Positions 1-7,060 of a stretch of 64,000 bases of DNA are shown piece after piece (within the stretch, counting starts at the first letter, position 1; every line of letters begins with the position of its first letter). The position numbers and the translations under genes are program-made. The stretch is from Vibrio rumoiensis. GTDB taxonomy: Bacteria > Pseudomonadota > Gammaproteobacteria > Enterobacterales > Vibrionaceae. The stretch is from assembly GCF_002218045.2 (NCBI RefSeq), contig NZ_AP018688.1:45618-109617 (forward strand). The letters run 5' to 3'. The notes below the pieces were generated by a model that worked only from the letters and a program-made list of their open reading frames with translations, made no database searches and was not told the DNA's origin.

Positions 1-1
1 A

Positions 2-1705
2 GTCAGCCAGTCTCTGCTTGATGCGGTTAATGTCCTTCGTAAACTGAACCTGACCAAAGCGCGTAAGTTACCCGAAGACGTACCGACTGACTTTATTCGA
101 AAACGATGGGCCTCCCTTGTCTTTACTGAGGAAGAAATCAATAAAAAGTATTATGAACTTTGTGTCCTTTCAGAACTGAAAAATGCGCTTCGTTCGGGTG
201 ACATATGGGTTCGTCATTCCCGACAGTTTATGGACTTTGAAGATTACCTGCTTCCTCTCGACAAATATCGCGCACTGTTTAGCCAACAAGAGTTAGGGCT
301 GGATATTGAAACTGACGGTGAGTTATTCCTTGAACAGAAAAAGAACCAGCTAGTCACCGCATTGAAACGAGTCGAACTCCATGCTGCTGACAACAACCTT
401 CCCGGTACGATAGTGACTGCCAGCGGAATGCGCATTACACCGTTGACGAACTCTGTTCCAGATGAGGCTGAGAAGTTGATTAGGAAGGTATCAGCACTTA
501 TGCCTAAAGTGAAAATAACTGAACTTCTTCTGGAGGTAGACAGATGGACAGATTTCTCACGCCATTTTACTCATTTGAAAGGGGGACAACCCGCATCTGA
601 CCGAGTAATGTTAATGACTGCTGTTCTTGCAGACGGAATCAACTTAGGTCTGACAAAAATGGCCTCATCCTGCCCTGGTACTTCTTACGCTAAACTCTCT
701 TGGTTACAGGCCTGGCATGTTCGAGACGATACTTACAGTAAAGCATTGGCTGAGCTGACAAATGCACAGCATCAACATCATTTTTCTCAATGGTGGGGTG
801 ATGGTACGACATCCTCTTCGGATGGGCAGCGATTTAATGCGGGAGGTCGGGGAGAATCCAAGGGACACTTTAATGCTAAATATGGCTCAGAGCCGGGAAG
901 TATTTTTTATACTCACATTTCAGACCACTATGCGCCGTTTCATACCCGGATCATCAACTCCCCTGCGAGAGATGCCACCTATGTACTGGATGGCCTTCTT
1001 AACCATGAATCTGAACTCAACATTGAAGAACATTATACGGATACCGCTGGATTCACTGATCATGTATTTGCACTCATGCCAATATTGGGATTCAAATTTG
1101 CTCCACGAATACGTGATCTTTCAGATAAGCGTCTGTATATAGCCGGTAACAAATCGGATTATCCGACATTAGGAGGGCTAATTGGTGGGGATGTGAACTT
1201 TGATTATATCGCCTTGCATTGGGACGATATCCTCAGATTATCTGCATCAATCGGAAAGGGAGTGGTCACAGCTTCTCTGATGCTGAGAAAGCTCGGTAGC
1301 TATCCCCGTCAAAACGGATTGGCACTGGCATTGCGGGAGTTAGGGCGTATAGAACGCACTTTATTTACTCTGGAGTGGATGCAAGATATTAATCTTAGAC
1401 GTCGAGTTCAGGCTGGCCTTAATAAAGGTGAAGCGAAAAATGCTCTTTCTCGGGCAGTTTTCTTTAACCGATTGGGGGAATTAAGAGACCGGAGCTTTGA
1501 AAACCAACGTTACCGCGCCAGTGGGCTTAATCTGGTTGTTGCTGCAATTATTTTATGGAATACAGAGTACATCAGTCAGGCATTAGAAACACTCCGCAGC
1601 CGTGGGGAAATCATCGATGATGCATTGCTTAGCCACTTATCTCCTTTAGGGTGGGAACATATAAATTTAACGGGAGATTACATATGGCCAGAACTGGATA
1701 ATTAA
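2..1705 (+). CDS. tnpA: Tn3-family transposase, C-terminal part (5' end outside window)
   Basis: The frame is open from base 2 with no stop, so the gene enters from the left; the first ATG at 230 is internal. The protein is the DDE transposase that makes cointegrates during replicative transposition of Tn3 elements. Visible family features are the LRSGDIWV stretch at 197-220, the first catalytic Asp in WGDGTTSSSDGQ, a second acidic site in HYTDTAGFTDHVF, and the Glu in LRELGRIERT. About 568 residues are present of a usual roughly 970-1000. The stop lies 25 bases before the terminal repeat, the normal arrangement. The visible part shows no damage, so the gene could be active if the rest is intact. 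Confidence 0.93.
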   Translation, partial: VSQSLLDAVNVLRKLNLTKARKLPEDVPTDFIRKRWASLVFTEEEINKKYYELCVLSELKNALRSGDIWVRHSRQFMDFEDYLLPLDKYRALFSQQELGLDIETDGELFLEQKKNQLVTALKRVELHAADNNLPGTIVTASGMRITPLTNSVPDEAEKLIRKVSALMPKVKITELLLEVDRWTDFSRHFTHLKGGQPASDRVMLMTAVLADGINLGLTKMASSCPGTSYAKLSWLQAWHVRDDTYSKALAELTNAQHQHHFSQWWGDGTTSSSDGQRFNAGGRGESKGHFNAKYGSEPGSIFYTHISDHYAPFHTRIINSPARDATYVLDGLLNHESELNIEEHYTDTAGFTDHVFALMPILGFKFAPRIRDLSDKRLYIAGNKSDYPTLGGLIGGDVNFDYIALHWDDILRLSASIGKGVVTASLMLRKLGSYPRQNGLALALRELGRIERTLFTLEWMQDINLRRRVQAGLNKGEAKNALSRAVFFNRLGELRDRSFENQRYRASGLNLVVAAIILWNTEYISQALETLRSRGEIIDDALLSHLSPLGWEHINLTGDYIWPELDN

Positions 1706-1730
1706 TCGTTTAAAGTCATTATGTTATGCT

Positions 1731-1768
1731 CTTAGCGTACAATATTTTCCGAATCGTCGTGTGACCCC
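1731..1768 (-). repeat. Tn3-family 38-bp terminal inverted repeat
   Basis: Read on the minus strand it starts GGGGTCACACGACG and ends TACGCTAAG, 38 bases in all, the classic length and end pattern of Tn3-family repeats. It marks the exact right boundary of the transposon. Its interior differs from the Tn3/Tn1-type repeat at 3245-3282, so the two ends belong to different subfamilies. Confidence 0.88.
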
Positions 1769-1905
1769 AAATAGAAGGCATCCCACAGGATGTCGAAACG
1801 ACAAATTTTGTCATACAGACTATAAAATGCTTGGTCTGGCTCCTGCTTTGAGCGCAGGTAAAGTTTTCGCTGAAATTCTCGAACTTTATTTGAAGTGCTA
1901 GCCAT
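1769..1905 (-). pseudogene. ltrA: Group II intron reverse transcriptase/maturase, N-terminal stub
   Basis: Starting at the ATG at 1905-1903, the minus strand encodes about 45 residues with the typical N-terminal RT pattern FQRKLYLRSKQEP, FYSLYDKICR and ILWDAF. This is the region just before RT motif 0 in LtrA-like proteins. The frame is cut by the inverted repeat of the Tn3-family element. No RT catalytic motif is present, so the fragment cannot be functional. Confidence 0.82.
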
Positions 1906-2499
1906 TCGGCAATCTCCTGCTGAAATTTCTTTAAAAACGTCATTTATGTTTGGGCCCCTTCCCTAGATGAGGTTATGTTGTCCTCATCATCTTTGGTACT
2001 ATGGGCTCATCCGACTGCCTATTGTGTATACACTGAGAATTTCGAGGTCCCCTCTTATATCTCTGCGCTGGGGCGCGACTCCCACAGCAATAGGCTCTCC
2101 CACGTTTACTCAACATCCCTCAATGCATGCCATCTTGTATTACACCGGGAAACCACACAGTTGCCTTCGCTAGTTGCTTCAATGTATGTGGCAGGGTTCG
2201 TATACTCAGAGCGACTCCCCATTTCCACTTGCGTGACGATGCTTAACCAAGTTCGCTTAATGCTACGGCCTACATTGCGTCTCAACGATTTCTCGTCTTT
2301 GTCACTGGGCTTCATATCATGCTGTTGCCATCATGTATGCCAGTCAGACTTCTAGGTGAACTAGCAATTTCCTAGGTAGGGACTTTGCACCCTACTGGAC
2401 TTAACCCATTGTTTAGGTTAACGTTCTGGGCTTATTATGCCATTTAATCGCTTGGCTGCGTCTCTTGCCCAGAGCAGTGTTGAGCACCTCGTGGCGCTC
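1769..2499 (-). ncRNA. Group II intron, 5' ribozyme part, truncated
   Basis: The minus strand reads as the 5' half of a bacterial group II intron. A likely 5' end near 2499 (GAGCGCCACGAGGTGCTC stem) is followed by domain I sequence including GGGTGCAAAGTCCCTAC (about 2393-2377) and the pre-ORF segment with GTCGGATGAGCCC and GGGAAGGGGCC (about 2015-1955). It then runs into a reverse transcriptase start. Domains V and VI and most of the ORF are missing because the Tn3-family element cuts it at 1768/1769. The intron lies directly beside the IS1634 end, five bases away. The exact 5' nucleotide is uncertain because the usual GUGYG start is not seen. Confidence 0.72.
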
Positions 2500-2518
2500 C
2501 CGAGATTCCGCAGCCAAT

Positions 2519-3244
2519 TTAGGAATAAACTGCTTCATACAGAACACCAAGAAGCTTAAGCAGCCGAGTCTGATGCTCTTGAACACCCGTTATGAAGCTT
2601 TGGCCGCCAAATTCGAGTGTATCGATACCTTCGAATTTTAAGAATACCCAACGTGCCGTCGGTTTAGTTGTCGTCTTGTTCTTTACCATGCTAGGAAAGA
2701 ATTCCTCGGTCTTAGTGAGACTCTCTCGGATTTTGTGCTCTAAGCTTGCGTAGACGAGTAGGCTCAGCGTCATGATCATCAGTAGTGCCTCGATTCGCTG
2801 AGGTTTCTTCAGGAAAATTGATGATGTTAAGAACTCAGGGCTTTTCAAAAAGCGAAAGCCGCGCTCGACCTTTTGCTGAGACTTGTAATGTTCAAGCAAT
2901 GCAACCATTGTTAGGTCGGTGTTGTCAGTATCGTTGGTGGCGAGAATAAACATACCTACTTTAAGCTTGGCCAGTTTCACCTTTTCTAGATCGGTATAAG
3001 GCGTAGCATCTATCAAATAGTGGTATCCCGTCGGCTTTTCATCTTTCTTCGGCCGACCACGACCTGAATAAATTGGCTCTTTAACGATGGTTGATTGAGC
3101 GAAGCCAAGCAAATGACACTGGTTGGCGAAGTCGCTCATTGCTTGCTCGGCATCCACTGCGCAAGCAAACTGCTTTTTCTTTAGTTGTCCCAGCGCTTTC
3201 AGCTCTTTGGTGATATTTTTGTCTAAGTTCTTATAAAACGTTAC
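2519..3244 (-). pseudogene. IS1634-type transposase, C-terminal half
   Basis: This is the C-terminal half of an IS1634-type DDE transposase. It continues from FYKNLDKNITKEL at the insertion point through the YHYLIDATPYTDL region, the VERGFRFLKSPEF segment (the Y/V-x-x-G-F-R-x-L-K signature carrying the catalytic Glu) and ends LLGVLYEAVYS. The open frame extends upstream to 3319, but those residues come from the inserted transposon end and are not part of the protein. The stop overlaps the element's inverted repeat. It is inactive unless rejoined to the 13845-14791 half. Confidence 0.88.
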
Positions 3245-3282
3245 GGGGTCTGAAGCCCAATGGAACGAAAACGTACTATAAG
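3245..3282 (+). repeat. Left terminal repeat of the dha transposon (38 bp, Tn3/Tn1 type)
   Basis: The sequence starts GGGGTCTGAAGCCCAATGG and ends ACTATAAG. By my alignment from memory it matches the Tn3/Tn1 38-bp repeat at 31 positions, including the inner TGGAACGAAAAC block bound by the transposase. It sits directly after the GTTAC target duplication. Confidence 0.88.
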
Positions 3283-3402
3283 GACTTCCTCCCGATGTCA
3301 ATGGGTGCTCTGAACGCAATCACAATGAAGATTAAGATGCAGTACTATAAGCGGTCATACTGGAATATTCTGTTCCGGACCAAAATGAAAGACGCTCGCA
3401 AG
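3283..3402 (+). other. Possible gene fragment between transposon end and IS66-type element
   Basis: One plus-strand frame stays open from inside the repeat (about 3272) to 3444 and encodes a protein-like string containing YYKDFLPMSMGALNAI and QYYKRSYWNILFRTK. It has no start of its own and is cut by the IS66-type end at 3403, so it would be the interior or tail of a lost gene. I do not recognise the family. It could also be a chance open frame. Confidence 0.35.
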
Positions 3403-4945
3403 GTAACTATTCACCCACGAGCTATTGACGACGGTTTACGCTAAAAATACTGGCGCCTGATAATCAACTTTCAACATGTGATGTTCGACGATTTCACGCA
3501 GCCATTTATAAGCAGAGACCTGCTGAAGTTTGGCTGTTTCTATCAGCGAGAACATTCGTTCGCGGAACGGGTCGCCTCGATATGAGCGAGTCACGTAACA
3601 ACACTTCCTCATCAGTATGTAATTACGGAGAACTCGCTCCGCTGCGTTGTTTGTTAACGGGCACTCGGAGTCGTCCATAAACCGCCAGACCATGGCATCA
3701 TCAGCGATGAGGTTTCGACATCTACCTCGATATCGTTTTGAGCATTGATAACTACCCAATTTGAGCCAATGAAGCCAGCTCTTTCGTAATCGCCTGAGTC
3801 GGCGGTAATATTGGCTTTCGGTAATTTTTTCTTCGATATATCGGTGATGACACCTGAATACGCTATGAGCGATTAAAGCGAGTTTTTCTCCGATTTTTTG
3901 GTTTTCAGGACAAACGCTCTCCTCGATAGCGATGACGTTCCTTAATATGTGAGCCCAGCATAATTGGCGCTTAGATTCGTCGATATATTTGTAGGCAGAA
4001 TATTGGTCAGTCATTAAAAGGTGTGAAACCGCTTCACCAAGTAGTCGTTTGGCAGCATGTTGGTTTCTTCCACTGTTAATTTGGAAAAAGGCTACGTCAT
4101 TGCTGAGTGCGGCCCACATCCAGCGTTTATCATTATTGCGCTGATGCGAAGTCTCATCAGCCATAATCAGTTTAGATGCTTTGACTGTTTCATGAATTTG
4201 AGTATGAGTATCGGCTAAGTATTCAGTGACTCGTCCTTGCGCCGCTGATATTGCACCTGTTGAGAAGTTAAGCTGGAAGACGTCTTTCAACATAGATTGT
4301 ATTTTACCTATGCTTTGGTGGTGCTGCGTCGCCTGGATTGCGATAAAACTATGTAGATTTGGCCCCATTTGAACATCGGGCACAGACTCTGGAAGCTCCG
4401 CTTGGTGTTTATCACCACACCATGCGCACTCGCCTTTAAAGATTTGATGTTCAACAAGCGTGTATGAGATATCTGGCAAGTCAAAGATTTGGTGTCGTTT
4501 ATAAGGTTTTCGATTTGGAATAACACACCCACCGCAGTGGCATATCTTATTCGGTAAGTATTGCTCAACCGAGGCACTGTCTTCAACAGGGTGAAGCAGT
4601 CGGCGATGGCCTTTATGACCTGGTTGAGCTCCTTGCTTTTTTCCAGATTTCTTCCGATTTGGCGAAGTATTCTTAGCTTTATTATGCAGGGGTTGTTGAG
4701 ATGATGGCACAGAAGAGTTTCGACTATTTTGATTTAGTCGGTCTTCAAGCTCTGCCAGCTTATTCCATAAAAAGTGGATGATGTCTTTCGCCTCTTCAGG
4801 CGAATCGAAATCTGGCGGTGGAGGTAATGTTTTCTTATTCATACCTCCAGATTGCCACCACAAAAAGATCACTCAAGTTGGATGTGGGATCAAGTTAACT
4901 CAGTCACATAAATTTGCTGTCAATAGCTCCTGGGTGAATAGTTAC
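3403..4945 (-). mobile_element. IS66-family-like element (single-gene type), copy 1
   Basis: The ends are imperfect 27-bp inverted repeats: GTAACTATTCACCC at 3403 and the same sequence inverted ending at 4945, with one mismatch over 27 bases. The match extends three bases further out on both sides. The only gene is a TnpC-type transposase; TnpA and TnpB partners are absent, as in the ISBst12 group. No 8-bp target duplication is seen (CTCGCAAG against CTTTTCTT), so one flank was probably changed after insertion. A related intact element lies at 25421-26994. Confidence 0.86.
3436..4872 (-). CDS. tnpC: IS66-family transposase
   Basis: A DDE transposase of the IS66/ISBst12 type. Order of features: coiled-coil-like N-terminus (LWNKLAELEDRLNQNS), Ser/Lys-rich linker, zinc-binding region with CHCGGC and CAWCG pairs (around residues 110-155), and a catalytic core with ADETSHQRN, LLMTDQYSAY and the NNAAERVLRNYILMRK segment containing the Glu. 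At 478 residues it is close to full size. The start is uncertain: the open frame begins with GTG at 4872, and the GAGTGATC around it is conserved in the second copy, whereas the ATG at 4842 has its GGAGG only one base away. No frameshift is seen, so the enzyme may be active. Confidence 0.92.
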   Translation of the reverse strand: MIFLWWQSGGMNKKTLPPPPDFDSPEEAKDIIHFLWNKLAELEDRLNQNSRNSSVPSSQQPLHNKAKNTSPNRKKSGKKQGAQPGHKGHRRLLHPVEDSASVEQYLPNKICHCGGCVIPNRKPYKRHQIFDLPDISYTLVEHQIFKGECAWCGDKHQAELPESVPDVQMGPNLHSFIAIQATQHHQSIGKIQSMLKDVFQLNFSTGAISAAQGRVTEYLADTHTQIHETVKASKLIMADETSHQRNNDKRWMWAALSNDVAFFQINSGRNQHAAKRLLGEAVSHLLMTDQYSAYKYIDESKRQLCWAHILRNVIAIEESVCPENQKIGEKLALIAHSVFRCHHRYIEEKITESQYYRRLRRLRKSWLHWLKLGSYQCSKRYRGRCRNLIADDAMVWRFMDDSECPLTNNAAERVLRNYILMRKCCYVTRSYRGDPFRERMFSLIETAKLQQVSAYKWLREIVEHHMLKVDYQAPVFLA

Positions 4946-5056
4946 CTTTTCTTTACGTGTCCTTTCTGTATGACGTGCGTGAAAGCCATCACAGTCCATA
5001 TTCGTATGTCCCTGTAATATCAGACCAATCTATCGCTAGTATTGAAACGGTATGGC

Positions 5057-6982
5057 ATGCTTTTAATCGAAGACACTAAAACCAAATGGGCGTTTTTCCA
5101 GAAACACCATTGGGTATCTCCAGAATTTTCCCGCACTCCCGTACTTGAGTCGTGGGAGCGTTGCATAAAGCAATGCAGTCCTTACACCTGGTCAAAGCCA
5201 CATATTGCCTCTGGATTTACCTTCTCATCTCTGATGAAACGCAACGAGCACCTCATCGAATGCGCCACGACCGTACTTGAAGACACTTACGACATGCTAG
5301 GAGACGAAGACCTGCTATTGATGGTAACTGACGGCAACGGCTGCGTTCTTTCCGTTGTGGGACATCACTCTATGCAGCAAGAGATGCAGGCGCTCGGCAT
5401 TAAACAAGGCTGTTTTCTATCTGAAGGAAAAATTGGCACAAATGCGGTCAATCTCTGTATTAGTACTCATATCCCGAGTGAAGTTTTCGCAGCAGAACAT
5501 TTCAATCGCCACTTACATTCTTATGCCTCTGTAGCAGCACCTGTTTTCGACCAATTTGGCAAGTTACGCGGCACAACATGCCTTCTCAAAAAAGCAGAGA
5601 GCTATAAGAAAGAAAACTTAGTCATCATCGCGTCGAGCGCGAAAGAAGTCAGTTTGCAAATCCATATTCAGTCGGAACAAGAAAACATTAACCGCCTCAC
5701 TTGTGCGCACAACGCAACGTTAGAATGCATGGATGATGGCCTTCTGGCCTGGGATGAAGAAAGCCGTATTACCATGGTAAATCATCAATCAGAGCGTTTG
5801 TTAAACATTGAAGCCAGTCAGATTTTGGATAAAGAAGTCTTTTCTGTTTTACGTTTCCCGCCGAATGTCCTCAATAGTCTTGAGTCGGGTGCAAGCATCA
5901 ACCGCAAGCTCACAACGGTAGAGGTTCGTGGCGAGTTTGTTGAAGCGATCATTACCTTGCGTCCACTCAACGACGGCACGCACTTATTGTTTTTGCACCC
6001 CATCGATAAAATTCGCGAACTTGCTCAACAACAAATAGGTGGCAGTGCGCGCTATACATTCAGCACTTTGCCTGTTATTTCACGAAAAATGAAGCACGTC
6101 ATTACCGTGGCAAAACGGGCCATAAAGTCCAAATCACCGATTCTAATTACAGGTGAAGAAGGTGTAGGAAAAGCCACTCTCGCCATGGCGATTCATAACG
6201 AAAGCACCTACAAAGAAGGGCCGATCATTACGCTCAACTGCCGCTCCATCAATACAGAGCAACTGGTCAAAGAAACCCTGGGATACGACGAGGGGCAAGG
6301 CATGCCCTCTAAGTTTGAACTCGCCCATGGCGGCACGCTCTTTTTGGAAAAGGTGGAATATCTGTCACCCGATTTACAAGCCGTGCTACTTAAGTTGTTA
6401 AAAACTGGGCTCGTCAGCCGCAGCGACAGTTTGCGATTGATCCCCGTAGACTTTCAACTTATTACGAGCACCGCTTCAGAGATCAGCGAGTATGTCACTC
6501 AGCGCTCATTTGGTCGGCAACTTTATTATGAAATCTCCTCGAACGAACTGCATATTCCGCCACTACGAAAGCGTAAAGAAGACATTGAATTTCTCGTCCA
6601 GCAGCTTATCAGCCATTATGAACGCCGCCACAATGTGACGATCTCGATAGAGCCAGTCGCACTGGAAGCGTTGATGAATTTTCGTTGGTCAGGCAACAAC
6701 TCTGAATTAAGAAACCGAACTGAGCGAATTTTGCTGAACCGCAGTTCCAACTTAATCAAGCTGAACGATATTCCTGAAGACATTAAACTGAATTCTCGCC
6801 ATACCGCAGAAAATACGCCAGTAATCACGTTAGAAGAAGCCGAGAGAAGAGCTATCGTTCAGGCTTGGAATCAGTGTGATGGCAAAATGCATGATATGGC
6901 GAAAGCATTGCAAATTGGCCGCACGACCTTATGGAGAAAAATTAATAAGTTTGGGCTGCAGGAGCAAATGAAGCTGTATTAA
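5057..6982 (+). CDS. dhaR: DhaR-type transcriptional activator of dihydroxyacetone genes
   Basis: Bacterial enhancer-binding-protein-like regulator of about 641 residues. It has an N-terminal GAF-like sensor (roughly 60-200), a PAS-like region (about 220-320), an AAA+ domain with Walker A GEEGVGKA (near residue 375) and a Fis-type HTH at the C-terminus (KMHDMAKALQIGRTTLWRKI). The GAFTGA loop that contacts sigma-54 is missing: the stretch after ETLGYDEGQGMPSKFE goes straight to the GGTLFLEKV motif. E. coli DhaR also lacks it and works with sigma-70, binding DhaK or DhaL as co-regulators. Here it sits convergent to dhaM and next to dhaKL. The ATG at 5057 is preferred; TTG at 5042 is also possible. 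Confidence 0.9.
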   Translation: MLLIEDTKTKWAFFQKHHWVSPEFSRTPVLESWERCIKQCSPYTWSKPHIASGFTFSSLMKRNEHLIECATTVLEDTYDMLGDEDLLLMVTDGNGCVLSVVGHHSMQQEMQALGIKQGCFLSEGKIGTNAVNLCISTHIPSEVFAAEHFNRHLHSYASVAAPVFDQFGKLRGTTCLLKKAESYKKENLVIIASSAKEVSLQIHIQSEQENINRLTCAHNATLECMDDGLLAWDEESRITMVNHQSERLLNIEASQILDKEVFSVLRFPPNVLNSLESGASINRKLTTVEVRGEFVEAIITLRPLNDGTHLLFLHPIDKIRELAQQQIGGSARYTFSTLPVISRKMKHVITVAKRAIKSKSPILITGEEGVGKATLAMAIHNESTYKEGPIITLNCRSINTEQLVKETLGYDEGQGMPSKFELAHGGTLFLEKVEYLSPDLQAVLLKLLKTGLVSRSDSLRLIPVDFQLITSTASEISEYVTQRSFGRQLYYEISSNELHIPPLRKRKEDIEFLVQQLISHYERRHNVTISIEPVALEALMNFRWSGNNSELRNRTERILLNRSSNLIKLNDIPEDIKLNSRHTAENTPVITLEEAERRAIVQAWNQCDGKMHDMAKALQIGRTTLWRKINKFGLQEQMKLY

Positions 6983-7012
6983 GCCAAGAAGTGGCGTTCC
7001 TACAAAAGTAAA

Positions 7013-7032
7013 ACCGGCGTAAGCACGCCGGT
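7013..7032. terminator. Bidirectional hairpin between dhaR and dhaM
   Basis: A perfect 8-bp stem, ACCGGCGT / ACGCCGGT with an AAGC loop, lies between the converging ends of dhaR (6982) and dhaM (7061). Neither side has a strong T run, but the position and GC-rich stem fit a shared terminator. Confidence 0.6.
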
Positions 7033-7060
7033 ATACATGTACTAACGATAAAGGTATCGA

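Larger units (their letters stand above)
1..1768 (+). mobile_element. Right part of a Tn3-family transposon (runs off left edge)
   Basis: The element contains the 3' part of a Tn3-family transposase gene and ends at a 38-bp terminal inverted repeat whose outer bases on the minus strand are GGGGTC and whose inner end is ACGCTAAG, as in Tn21-type ends. It is inserted in the reverse transcriptase gene of a group II intron, whose reading frame stops exactly at the repeat. Any passenger genes and the other end lie outside the window, so a target duplication cannot be confirmed; the five bases next to the end are AAATA (1769-1773). Confidence 0.9.

Noticed and set aside
762..1142. 126-codon plus frame inside the Tn3 transposase gene
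   Set aside because: Shadow of the transposase frame, low-complexity composition and no ribosome binding site.
1975..2355. 126-codon plus frame opposite the group II intron
   Set aside because: The minus strand reads as group II intron RNA sequence; this protein is a common false annotation of such introns.
3395..4953. 8-bp target duplication for the first IS66-type element
   Set aside because: Flanks CTCGCAAG and CTTTTCTT do not match, also not when the ends are moved outward by three bases.
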